Source of the DNA: Niastella caeni
GTDB lineage: Bacteria > Bacteroidota > Bacteroidia > Chitinophagales > Chitinophagaceae
Direction of reading: 5' to 3'
DNA length: 64,000 nt
Assembly (NCBI RefSeq): GCF_004834005.1
Contig: NZ_STFF01000005.1
Span: forward strand, 620,001-684,000
Both the position numbers and the translations under genes were made by a program. This document shows, piece by piece, positions 24,801-32,571 of the stretch (the stretch's first letter is position 1; every line of letters begins with the position of its first letter). The notes under the pieces were generated by a model. The model worked only from the letters and a program-made list of their open reading frames with translations. It made no database searches and was not told the origin of the DNA.

Positions 24801-27308
24801 TTAAAACTGCAATCTAAAGCTGCCAAATACCCCAAAACGTTGAGTGGCGGCTTCGGGCAGTGGTTGAGGTAATACCCGCCACACAAAATCGAATCTGAAT
24901 ACTTTAAAGATATTATCAACGCCAGTACCTATTTCGAGGTAGGTTTTACCATCGAGTGATTCAAATTTATAATCAGAATTGGCAGGCATATTCAAGGCCT
25001 TATTTTCCTCGCTTAAGCTTCCCCACAATCCTTTTACTTCATAAAACTGACGCCATTTTAGTTTACGGGTAAGCGGTATAAAACGGAATAACCCGGCTCC
25101 GATATTATGTTCAAAATTAAACCCGGCGTACTGGTCGTGCAGGTATTGCCAACGGTTCATTAAACTATAGGCGTATTTGTTATAGTAATAAATTTCATTG
25201 CCAGGCGCTACATCCAATAACATAAAGGGCAGCGTTCCAAAAGTTTTTCCTGCAAATACGTTGTAATATAATGTGCCATAAGGCGAGATCTTTAAATAGT
25301 CAGATACGCTTCCACTTAATTTGGTGTAATCATAGTGGCTGTTTAATACACCCGACATACCCCTTGTTAACCGTACTGAAGTGATGGGGTAGGGGCTGCC
25401 CATGGTGTACCGGTAAAAAGAGCCTTCGATGAACTTTTCGAGGTAGGCAAACCGCAACTGTATGGAGGCTTCAAACGTATTTAAAGGTTCTGTAGTGCCA
25501 TTGCCACCAATGAAGAGTTCTTTGGAAGGTAAATTCAATACGGGGTTATATAATTTGCGAACGCCGCTTACCATCACTGAAAAGCCCGAATGCCATTCTT
25601 TAAAGAGATCCAACTGCATTAATTCGGTTTTCAGGAATTTTATGGGAACGCCATTCTTTCTTACCGCCAATGCAAAGATGTTATCCTGGCTTACTTCATC
25701 TAAATAATTCTGACCATAATCAATATCTTTTGAATACTTGGCAAAAATGTAGGATCGGGGGTTTCTGTTGAACAGGTACATTACATCTGCCTCATATTTG
25801 AATTGCTGGTCTTTGGTGCCATACGCTAAATAGCCATGCAGCCGGAGATTTTTGTTGAAGCCACGATTGGTGCCCATGTCCCACCGGAAACGATAACCTT
25901 CCAGCACATTAGAGAAGATCCAGTTGTACCAGGGGCCGATCTCGAAATTGCCAACATCAAGGTAGCCTGTAGCCAGAAAATTAACGGTACGTATAGCCCG
26001 TTGAAAGGCCGGTAACTTTAACAGGGTATCTATCGTTTGGTATAACTTTTTTTCGGTAACACTTAATTCTTCGTGGCGGTTCTCTATCCAGAATGAATCG
26101 GATGCGTTGTTTGCCTGAGGCGGAAAGATCGTTTCTTCAATGATCTTGTTTTTGGCCAGCTCATTGGTAACCGAAGAATCATTGACTACAATGTCTTTGT
26201 ACGTAGTGGTTTTTCTACCAATAGCCGAGAGCAGTTTTTCGCCCGATAGGAGGGAAAGATCAACTACGAATTTATCCCTTATCAAAAACCAGGTGCTGTC
26301 GTTCAGCAAGCTGAATTCCTGTATCAGGCTCAGCCTGTTCACATAGTTCAGGTTAGCATCTTTACCCAGGCGCAGGTTCATTTTCTGAATGGCAAAAGTG
26401 GTATCATGTACCCAGCAATCGCCTTCAAAAGTGTTTTGCCCTTTGTGTTTGGGAATAAAGAAGAAGTGGATGAGGCGGCGGCCATTTACAAATTGCGAGT
26501 CTAATACTTTATAATTATAAAATGCATCGCCATTATCACTGATGGGGCTTACGAATTGTTTGTCAAATACAGGTATGAAGTTGCTGTAAAAGTTTACATT
26601 CTGATCTATGCCACCCAGTAATTTCGAAACGCTTTCATTGTTCACCCCCATGGTTTTGGTGCCTTTGAATACTTCGCGGCGGCGCAGGGGCGACTTCTGG
26701 TAATAATAATCCGAGATAGCTTCTGTAATATAAACCGGTAAATAAGGAATACCTTCTTCTGTTGTATCAATATTGTTCAACACAAAATTGAACTTCTTGA
26801 CGAAGGGCAGGTTTTCCCATTTTTCTCTTTTTATGTTTTTAAGGTCTACTTCCAGTTTGTTGTACAATTCATAAGAGAAATTGCGGAAACGGTAGCGGTC
26901 GTTTTGCGGTTTATGTTTTACAATACGTTTCCACATGAGCAGTCCGCGGTCTATTTTCTTTTTTACAACTACTGCTTCAAATTTGCCGCGTTCCATTAAG
27001 ATACTAATGTCCAGAACATTATTCTTTACTTTTTGCAATAAAAAGCTATCAATTGGCAGTTTGAAATCCTGGTATCCTACATAGGAAATAACCAGGGTAT
27101 CAGTAGGCCATTCGTTAAAGCGAAAAATAAATGCTCCTGATGAATCACTGAGCTTACCTGTTTTCTGGCTTATAAACTGCATAGAGGCGAAAGGGATGCG
27201 TTCGTCACTATGAGCATCTTTGACAATTCCTTTCAGTATCCTGTTTTGTGCAATTGCGGTCTGGGTCAACAAAATGAAAAACAGGAGTTTAATCGGTCTA
27301 ATAAACAT
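24801..27308 (-). CDS. DUF5686 / carboxypeptidase-regulatory-like outer-membrane protein
   Basis: An 835-aa protein. ATG 27308 (MFIRPIKLLFFILLTQTAIAQ) gives a clean signal peptide; the longer reading adds ten polar residues. Residues about 22-105 are a carboxypeptidase D regulatory-like domain (ILKGIVKDAHSDERIPFASMQFI...DTLVISYVGYQDF), as on TonB-dependent proteins. The remainder is DUF5686, ending with a beta-barrel-like series and the terminal strand RFGVFGSFRLQF. It is common in Bacteroidetes and probably in the outer membrane; function unknown. Monocistronic on the minus strand. Confidence 0.9.
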   Translation of the reverse strand: MFIRPIKLLFFILLTQTAIAQNRILKGIVKDAHSDERIPFASMQFISQKTGKLSDSSGAFIFRFNEWPTDTLVISYVGYQDFKLPIDSFLLQKVKNNVLDISILMERGKFEAVVVKKKIDRGLLMWKRIVKHKPQNDRYRFRNFSYELYNKLEVDLKNIKREKWENLPFVKKFNFVLNNIDTTEEGIPYLPVYITEAISDYYYQKSPLRRREVFKGTKTMGVNNESVSKLLGGIDQNVNFYSNFIPVFDKQFVSPISDNGDAFYNYKVLDSQFVNGRRLIHFFFIPKHKGQNTFEGDCWVHDTTFAIQKMNLRLGKDANLNYVNRLSLIQEFSLLNDSTWFLIRDKFVVDLSLLSGEKLLSAIGRKTTTYKDIVVNDSSVTNELAKNKIIEETIFPPQANNASDSFWIENRHEELSVTEKKLYQTIDTLLKLPAFQRAIRTVNFLATGYLDVGNFEIGPWYNWIFSNVLEGYRFRWDMGTNRGFNKNLRLHGYLAYGTKDQQFKYEADVMYLFNRNPRSYIFAKYSKDIDYGQNYLDEVSQDNIFALAVRKNGVPIKFLKTELMQLDLFKEWHSGFSVMVSGVRKLYNPVLNLPSKELFIGGNGTTEPLNTFEASIQLRFAYLEKFIEGSFYRYTMGSPYPITSVRLTRGMSGVLNSHYDYTKLSGSVSDYLKISPYGTLYYNVFAGKTFGTLPFMLLDVAPGNEIYYYNKYAYSLMNRWQYLHDQYAGFNFEHNIGAGLFRFIPLTRKLKWRQFYEVKGLWGSLSEENKALNMPANSDYKFESLDGKTYLEIGTGVDNIFKVFRFDFVWRVLPQPLPEAATQRFGVFGSFRLQF

Positions 27309-27960
27309 TCTAATAAGGTCGGTTTGATTTCCGGCCAAAAATACAATAACACAAATAAAAGCGATTTGTTAAAAACGATAAATGGGGTTAAGACATCGGT
27401 AAAAAGCGGTTTCATCCGGCAAGATTTGGCATTACAAGCCTATAATTATCCTGAAAAAGAAGAAAAAACTGCTATAGCTATGGCTTATAATAATATTTGC
27501 AGTTTTTTGCCAGTGAATGATTAAGGAAATCTCTTTTGTATCAATTACCTGCAATTTCAATATTAAATGCGAGCATAAGGGATAGAATTGACACTTCAAA
27601 TCAGAGAATCCTTGGCATCTACAAGGGTATGCCGAGCTTGACTACCGTTCTTTTTTGTGGTATTGTGAAGCAGACATGTCAGATGTTTAGCACTGGCAGG
27701 CTTGCCCTGACAGTTGCATTGGTTAAAACCTGCACTCAACCTTCCCGAAAACCATATTGTAAGGAACATTTTAAATTGGCGGATACGTAGGGTTCGCCAA
27801 TAATGACATTCTAAACCTCAATATTAACAGCAATCCATTCAAACCTGGCCTTCTAATAACAAAATATATGATTCTCTCTTTATCAATTAAAATGAACAAG
27901 TGTTAGGTTGTTAATTTTTATTAAAGGCGCAAAAAGTTTGGAAATATCAAAATCTCGCGC
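27309..27960. other. Intergenic region, no supported gene
   Basis: About 650 bp between the divergent DUF5686 gene and the membrane protein at 27987. An ORF of 84 codons at 27536-27790 has no signal, no recognisable motif and ordinary intergenic composition, so I leave it out. The only clear signal is the promoter/operator at its right edge. Confidence 0.5.
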
Positions 27961-27968
27961 TTACTTTG
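27937..27968 (+). promoter_or_regulatory. Promoter of the membrane protein/regulator pair
   Basis: -33 TTTG (27937-27940), 20-bp spacer, then -7-like TTACTTTG (27961-27968; one mismatch to TAnnTTTG). The -7 box overlaps the palindrome at 27963-27979, so a bound repressor would block it. Confidence 0.6.
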
Positions 27969-27979
27969 TTTTACAAAGT
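27963..27979. promoter_or_regulatory. Operator copy 1, ACTTTGT-TTT-ACAAAGT
   Basis: A 17-bp perfect palindrome that ends 7 bases before the ATG at 27987 and overlaps the -7 box. A near-identical copy lies at 28972-28988, downstream of the winged-helix regulator. Both copies are followed by the same GCTTTT tail. Confidence 0.7.
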
Positions 27980-27986
27980 GCTTTTT

Positions 27987-28640
27987 ATGGATAGCCAACA
28001 TCCCCCGCTGGAAACCCTGCAGGACATTAAACGAATTATGGAACGGTCTTCACGCTTTATTTCACTAAGTGGATGGAGCGGGATCAGCGCCGGCGTATGC
28101 GCCCTGTTGGGAGCCTGGGCCGGGCACAGCCGCATTGCCAGTTATCTGCAAACAGTACGCGGAAGCAGTTATTACCGGGGTGAAACAGCTACTGTAAGCG
28201 ATAGTGCAACAGCATTGATGCAAGACCTGGTCATAATTGCCGCCATTACTTTTATTACAGCGTTTATTTCAGCTTTTTTGTTTACCTGGGCCAGAAGCCG
28301 CAAAAATGGCACGCCACTGTGGGATCCTATTGTGCAACGCTTGGCCTGGAATACCATATTGCCTATGGTGATTGGCGGATTGGTTCTTGTGCGCGCTATG
28401 CAATGGGGATACTTTGAACTGGTGGCGCCTGGCTGTTTGATCTTTTACGGGCTGGCTTTAGTGAATGCATCGAAATACACATTAGGTGAAATACGATACC
28501 TGGGTTATGGTCAATTGATATTAGGTATTATTAATTTGTGGGCTATTGGTGGTGGTTTGTATTTTTGGGCTGCCGGTTTTGGTTTGTTGCATATACTGTA
28601 CGGTGTCATTATGTGGTGGAAGTATGAACGTCGGCCTTAG
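27987..28640 (+). CDS. Membrane protein paired with a winged-helix regulator
   Basis: A 217-aa protein. I start at ATG 27987 (MDSQHPPLETLQDIKRIMERSSRF); an upstream TTG would lie within the operator. After an amphipathic N-terminal segment come about six transmembrane helices (near residues 33-46, 74-98, 120-137, 142-159, 172-188, 190-208). No enzymatic motif is visible. It is followed after 15 bp by a winged-helix regulator, a pairing I recall as common in Bacteroidetes. It may sense a membrane condition for the regulator, which is inference. Confidence 0.75.
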   Translation: MDSQHPPLETLQDIKRIMERSSRFISLSGWSGISAGVCALLGAWAGHSRIASYLQTVRGSSYYRGETATVSDSATALMQDLVIIAAITFITAFISAFLFTWARSRKNGTPLWDPIVQRLAWNTILPMVIGGLVLVRAMQWGYFELVAPGCLIFYGLALVNASKYTLGEIRYLGYGQLILGIINLWAIGGGLYFWAAGFGLLHILYGVIMWWKYERRP

Positions 28641-28655
28641 ATAATAATTTACAGC

Positions 28656-28955
28656 ATGAAGAACCCGATTGAAAATCTTAATAAAGTTTTTGATAGCCGC
28701 ATTCGCATGGGGGTCATGAGCATTCTCATTGTAAATGAGGAGGTGAGTTTTAATGACCTTAAGCAAATGTTAGATGTTACCGATGGTAACCTGGCATCGC
28801 ACATGGTAAACCTGGAAGAAAATGGTTTTATTAAGGTTCATAAAGGATTTATTGGACGTAAAACAAATACAACCTATTCTATTACCAGGGCAGGGGAAAA
28901 AGCATTTAAAGATCATATTGAAGCATTGGAAAATATGATCAGGGGAATGAAGTAA
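28656..28955 (+). CDS. Winged-helix transcriptional regulator (HTH_34/MarR-like)
   Basis: A 99-aa protein that is almost entirely one winged helix: IRMGVMSILIVNEEVSFNDLKQML (helices 1-2), DVTDGNLASHMVNLEENGFIKVHKG (recognition helix), then the wing KTNTTYSITRAGEKAFKDHIEALENMI. This matches the small HTH_34-type regulators. The start is ATG 28656, 15 bp after the membrane protein stop, so they form one operon. The palindrome before that operon and its copy right after this gene make it the likely binder of both sites. Confidence 0.88.
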   Translation: MKNPIENLNKVFDSRIRMGVMSILIVNEEVSFNDLKQMLDVTDGNLASHMVNLEENGFIKVHKGFIGRKTNTTYSITRAGEKAFKDHIEALENMIRGMK

Positions 28956-28971
28956 TTTTTTTTGTCCTTTT

Positions 28972-28988
28972 ACTTTGAAATACAAAGT
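28972..28988. promoter_or_regulatory. Operator copy 2, ACTTTGAAATACAAAGT
   Basis: Same 6-bp arms ACTTTG / CAAAGT as copy 1, again preceded by T to give TTACTTTG as a -7-like box and followed by GCTTTT. It lies 11 bp before an ATG at 28999. It probably controls the downstream run of membrane-protein genes. No convincing -33 element is seen here. Confidence 0.65.
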
Positions 28989-28998
28989 GCTTTTAATT

Positions 28999-29254
28999 AT
29001 GCGTGACAATTATTACAAACAACTGTGGTTAACAATTAAAATATGGCTCATTGATCGGACTTACATTTTTTATGTTTCTTATTTTCTGTGCAGTTATAAG
29101 AATTGGGGCAGATAGGATCTTCCCGGTATTACTGGGCATTGCAGTATTGTCGGGCATTATTGGCATACTATCACAATACAAATCATTATTAAAATATGGC
29201 AGCGATTATGATGTGCCGGAAACTGCCGGCTATGAGCAAAATGATCCTGCATAA
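28999..29254 (+). pseudogene. Small membrane protein, apparently frameshifted
   Basis: The frame from ATG 28999 reads MRDNYYKQLWLTIKIWLI then changes character and stops near 29113. A second frame, open from a TTG at 29051, reads IGLTFFMFLIFCAVIRIGAD and runs to 29254 with a transmembrane pair. Joining them near 29052 by skipping one base gives a plausible 84-85-aa protein with a charged start and two membrane helices. Either the gene has a one-base insertion, the sequence has an error, or the product starts at TTG 29051. It stands right after operator copy 2. Confidence 0.5.
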
Positions 29255-29268
29255 AAAATAAACCAACC

Positions 29269-30855
29269 ATGAATAAAGACCTTGTAAAAGTTGTTTTGGT
29301 AACAGCTGGCGCTGTTTTATTTAACCTTGTTTTCTGGAACGAGAAACTGGCCATCAATACGGTTTTGTTCGATGCCTTTTTATTGTCAGCACTGTTCTGT
29401 TTATATCCGCAGGCCCGGCAGCATGCAACCGTTAACTGGTTATTGCTGGGGCACCTGGTTTGTTTGGCCATGGTAGTGGTGCACAATACCGAACTAAGCA
29501 AGATAGCCTTTGTAACAACCCTGTTGTTGCTGGCTGGTTTTGCCGAGTATGCGCATCGGTCGGTATGGTTTGCCGGTGGCTCTATGTTGATGAATGTGAT
29601 TATGGTGGCGGCTTCTTTTGTAGAACCTATCCGGTTCAACAGAAACCGTACAATCAAGCGCGCAGGCATTAGCCGGGTAATCCGTTTTGCAGTATTCCCT
29701 ATTATATTGCTGGTCGTATTCTTTTTTATTTACCAGGGCGCCAATACCGTTTTTTCCGAGATCGCAGGTCAGATAGGAATACAACTGGAACTATTTTTTA
29801 GTCACTTTTTCGATTTCTTCTCCTGGCAACGCATCCTGTTCCTGTTATTAGGATTGTTGATCACCGGTTCTATATTGCTGAAAAGCAAACTGGATTTTTT
29901 CAGTACCCGGGAAGCCCGTTTGCACGATGGGTTGCAACGATTCAGAAAAACATTGCGTCAGAAAAGGGAAGGGGCGTTCTTCCAGTTCGTTGAAGTGGTA
30001 ATGGGTAAAATGGCCAGTGGTATGATGGCCTTAAAAAATGAGAACACCACCGGTATTATCAGCCTGGTATTACTGAATGTTTTATTGCTGGTAGTGAATG
30101 TCATTGATGTGAATTTCTTATGGATCCATTTTCAATACAAGGAAGGGGAACCCGTATATAAAATGGTGCACGAAGGCACAGAGTTGCTGATTGTTTCCAT
30201 TGTGTTGGCTATGGCTATTTTATTGTTCTTCTTTAAAGGCAACCTCAATTTCTACAAACGGAATAAATGGTTGAAGTATGGGGCTTATGCCTGGATCATT
30301 CAAAATGCGATGTTGGTAAGCTCTGTTCTCCTGCGCGACTATTATTACATTCTTAAGCATGGCCTGGCTTATAAGAGAATAGGTGTGTTATTCTTTTTAT
30401 TAATGGTGTTGGTAGGCCTGGTAACCGTGTTTTTAAAGATCTGGAACCGGAAAACCAATTACTTCCTGTTCAGGGTGAACGCATGGGCAGGTATTGTAGT
30501 ACTGGTACTGGCTACTACCATTCACTGGGATGAAATGATTGCCGGATATAACCTGAAACGCAAAAATACCGTAGACCTGGATGTGTCGTTTTTGCTTTCC
30601 TTATCAGACAAGGCATTGCCTTTGCTTGATACTAATATTGTTGCCTTGCAAAAGCGCCAGAATGATTTGCACGCTGTAGCTACAGATAGGGCTGTTGTCT
30701 GCGATACCTGTTACATTGAGCAGTTAAAGCAACGGGAAATGGCATTTGCGCAAAAACAACAACAGTTGTCGTGGTTATCGTGGAATTATGCCGATGCCTA
30801 TACGAAAAAGTATTTCCAAAGAAAGGGGCTGATTTCCGTAAATAAAAGCGAATAA
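29269..30855 (+). CDS. DUF4153/DUF4173 multi-pass membrane protein
   Basis: A 528-aa protein with about ten to twelve transmembrane helices and a cytoplasmic charged loop near residues 205-245 (SKLDFFSTREARLHDGLQRFRKTLRQKRE). C-terminal family patterns: LRDYYYILKHGLAYKRIGVLFFLLMVLVGL and WNRKTNYFLFRVNAWAG, followed by a soluble tail (residues about 435-528) containing a C-x2-C pair (VCDTCYIE). DUF4173 proteins are of unknown function. ATG 29269 is 14 bp after the preceding small gene; next gene follows after 2 bp. Confidence 0.85.
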   Translation: MNKDLVKVVLVTAGAVLFNLVFWNEKLAINTVLFDAFLLSALFCLYPQARQHATVNWLLLGHLVCLAMVVVHNTELSKIAFVTTLLLLAGFAEYAHRSVWFAGGSMLMNVIMVAASFVEPIRFNRNRTIKRAGISRVIRFAVFPIILLVVFFFIYQGANTVFSEIAGQIGIQLELFFSHFFDFFSWQRILFLLLGLLITGSILLKSKLDFFSTREARLHDGLQRFRKTLRQKREGAFFQFVEVVMGKMASGMMALKNENTTGIISLVLLNVLLLVVNVIDVNFLWIHFQYKEGEPVYKMVHEGTELLIVSIVLAMAILLFFFKGNLNFYKRNKWLKYGAYAWIIQNAMLVSSVLLRDYYYILKHGLAYKRIGVLFFLLMVLVGLVTVFLKIWNRKTNYFLFRVNAWAGIVVLVLATTIHWDEMIAGYNLKRKNTVDLDVSFLLSLSDKALPLLDTNIVALQKRQNDLHAVATDRAVVCDTCYIEQLKQREMAFAQKQQQLSWLSWNYADAYTKKYFQRKGLISVNKSE

Positions 30856-30857
30856 TT

Positions 30858-31274
30858 ATGACATCAATATCAGTAGCTGTCAAAATTTGGGTAAAAACGC
30901 TATTTATTGGAGCCTTGATATTTGGAATAGGCATATTAATAAACGCAGATGGTTTTTGGGGGCTATTGGCTGGAGTAATGATTTTTGTTATTGGATTTAT
31001 TGTAACGGTGCCTTTGTTAATGTTCATTTCTCCGCTGGTGAAACTCTCGGCCAGGTTACCCTATGGTAACCGGTCGAGGATGGGGTGGCTTATTTTTTGT
31101 CTTTTTGTAATGTACTTTCTTGTGTATATGTTGCTGTCATTTATTTTATCATACCGTTTCATAAATTTTGATTCAGATGAATATGGCAGGTTGATACTTG
31201 CCACATTTGTTGATCTGTTAATAGCAGTAGTAACTACACATAGATCGTTGTTTAAATTTTATGAACAGCCTTAA
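30858..31274 (+). CDS. Small membrane protein, 138 aa
   Basis: Four transmembrane helices (near residues 10-28, 32-57, 72-98 and 109-126), with basic loops between (KLSARLPYGNRSRMG). No motif recognised. It begins 2 bp after the DUF4173 stop and precedes the diacylglycerol kinase gene by 27 bp, so it belongs to the same operon. Confidence 0.75.
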   Translation: MTSISVAVKIWVKTLFIGALIFGIGILINADGFWGLLAGVMIFVIGFIVTVPLLMFISPLVKLSARLPYGNRSRMGWLIFCLFVMYFLVYMLLSFILSYRFINFDSDEYGRLILATFVDLLIAVVTTHRSLFKFYEQP

Positions 31275-31301
31275 TATTATTTGTTTTAAAAATCAAGTTT
31301 T

Positions 31302-31670
31302 ATGAAGTCACAGGAGTTCTCTTTCCGGTCAAGAATAAAAAGCTTCCGGTTTGCGATGGAGGGCATTGGTTCTTTTTTTCAACGCGAGCATAATGCCTGG
31401 TTACATTTTATGGCAACCATCGCCGTAATTACGCTTACTGCGTTGGTAGGTGTTACCAAAAATGAGTTGCTGGCCCTGGTGTTTGCCATTGGGTTTGTTT
31501 GGGTGGCTGAAATGTTCAATACCTGTATTGAACGCGTAATGGATTTTGTTTCTGACCAGCGGCACGCCGAAATAAAGTTTATTAAAGACCTGGCTGCAGG
31601 GGCTGTATTAGTATCGGCTGTCACTGCATTGGCTGTAGGTGCTATTGTATTCATTCCTAAATTATTTTAA
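31302..31670 (+). CDS. Diacylglycerol kinase family protein (DgkA/UndPK type)
   Basis: A 122-aa integral membrane kinase of the DgkA family. Signature residues are seen: a basic amphipathic start (FRSRIKSFRFAMEGI), E-x-N-A in REHNAW, AEMFNTCIERVMDFV (the E-x3-N-T-x2-E motif) and KFIKDLAAGAVLVSA (K-x2-K-D-x-A-A-G). Members phosphorylate diacylglycerol or undecaprenol; the substrate cannot be told from sequence here. Last but one gene of the membrane-protein operon, 2 bp before the DUF1361 gene. Confidence 0.9.
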   Translation: MKSQEFSFRSRIKSFRFAMEGIGSFFQREHNAWLHFMATIAVITLTALVGVTKNELLALVFAIGFVWVAEMFNTCIERVMDFVSDQRHAEIKFIKDLAAGAVLVSAVTALAVGAIVFIPKLF

Positions 31671-31672
31671 TC

Positions 31673-32383
31673 ATGAAATTAGCGCAGACGAAAGAGCTTG
31701 GTAAGCCAAACAATTGGTTTGGTTGGTCATTGTTCAAAACAGGCGGCAGCGAAATAGATCGCATACTGGCATGGTCTATGGCCTTTAGTGTAATCCTGGT
31801 GATGGCGCGGATCGCTTATACCGGCAAACTCACTTTTATCTTTTTGAATTGGAATCTGTTCCTGGCCTGGCTGCCATACAGAATATCTTCCTGGTTACAA
31901 CAGCGGCCATCGGTTCAGGCCAACAAATGGAAATTTGCGGCTGTAGCACTTGTGTGGCTGTTGTTTATTCCTAATGCATTTTACATATTGACCGATCTCT
32001 TTCACCTGGGGGTGTACAATAACGTGCCTAACTGGTTCGATTTGACGCTTATCATTTCCTTTGCATGGAATGGTTTGTTGCTGGGTATATTGTCAGTGCG
32101 GCAAATGGAGAAAATGATACAGCCGTATTTGCCCGGAAAGCATGAATTGCTATTTATTTATCCCATCATGTGGCTGAATGCATTCGGCGTTTATATAGGT
32201 CGTTACCCAAGGTTCAATAGTTGGGATATTATTACCAACCCATTCGGGCTCGCTGCTTACATATTCAGGCTGTTGTGCCATCCCATACAGTGGAAATATG
32301 CATGGGGCATGGTTGCCTGTTTCTCGATATTTATGACCCTGGTTTACCTCGCTATAAAAAGATTGAGCAAAGCTATTCATTAA
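31673..32383 (+). CDS. DUF1361 membrane protein
   Basis: A 236-aa protein with about six to seven transmembrane helices. Family patterns: FLNWNLFLAWLPY, LFIPNAFYILTDLFHL, and GVYIGRYPRFNSWDI. DUF1361 proteins have no known function. Co-transcribed with the kinase gene (2 bp gap). Two stem-loops between 32431 and 32519 end the operon. Confidence 0.9.
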   Translation: MKLAQTKELGKPNNWFGWSLFKTGGSEIDRILAWSMAFSVILVMARIAYTGKLTFIFLNWNLFLAWLPYRISSWLQQRPSVQANKWKFAAVALVWLLFIPNAFYILTDLFHLGVYNNVPNWFDLTLIISFAWNGLLLGILSVRQMEKMIQPYLPGKHELLFIYPIMWLNAFGVYIGRYPRFNSWDIITNPFGLAAYIFRLLCHPIQWKYAWGMVACFSIFMTLVYLAIKRLSKAIH

Positions 32384-32430
32384 CCCAGGCGCTATACCCT
32401 TCCAATATAGCGGTTGGTTTATCCACAAAA

Positions 32431-32456
32431 AAGGCGCTTTGTTCTCATAGCGCCTT
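32431..32456 (-). terminator. Stem-loop AAGGCGCT / AGCGCCTT
   Basis: 8-bp stem (32431-32438 with 32449-32456). The T-run (TTTTTT) follows on the minus strand. It is a second terminator behind 32487-32519 for the long minus-strand gene. Confidence 0.65.
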
Positions 32457-32486
32457 CTAAAATTTTTCAAGCCATGATATGCAAAA

Positions 32487-32519
32487 GGAAAAGCCCCTGA
32501 CCAGGTCGGGGGCTTTTCC
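32487..32519. terminator. Bidirectional terminator between convergent genes
   Basis: Perfect 11-bp stem GGAAAAGCCCC (32487-32497) / GGGGCTTTTCC (32509-32519), with T-rich flanks on both strands. It separates the DUF1361 operon from the minus-strand gene at 32572. Confidence 0.85.
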
Positions 32520-32571
32520 TTTATATAACAATTTTATTCTCCATTATTCTCCCCCTTTAGGGGGCGGGGGG

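Noticed and set aside
27536..27790. 84-codon plus-strand ORF
   Set aside because: No recognisable motif, no promoter or ribosome-binding context, and composition like the surrounding intergenic DNA.
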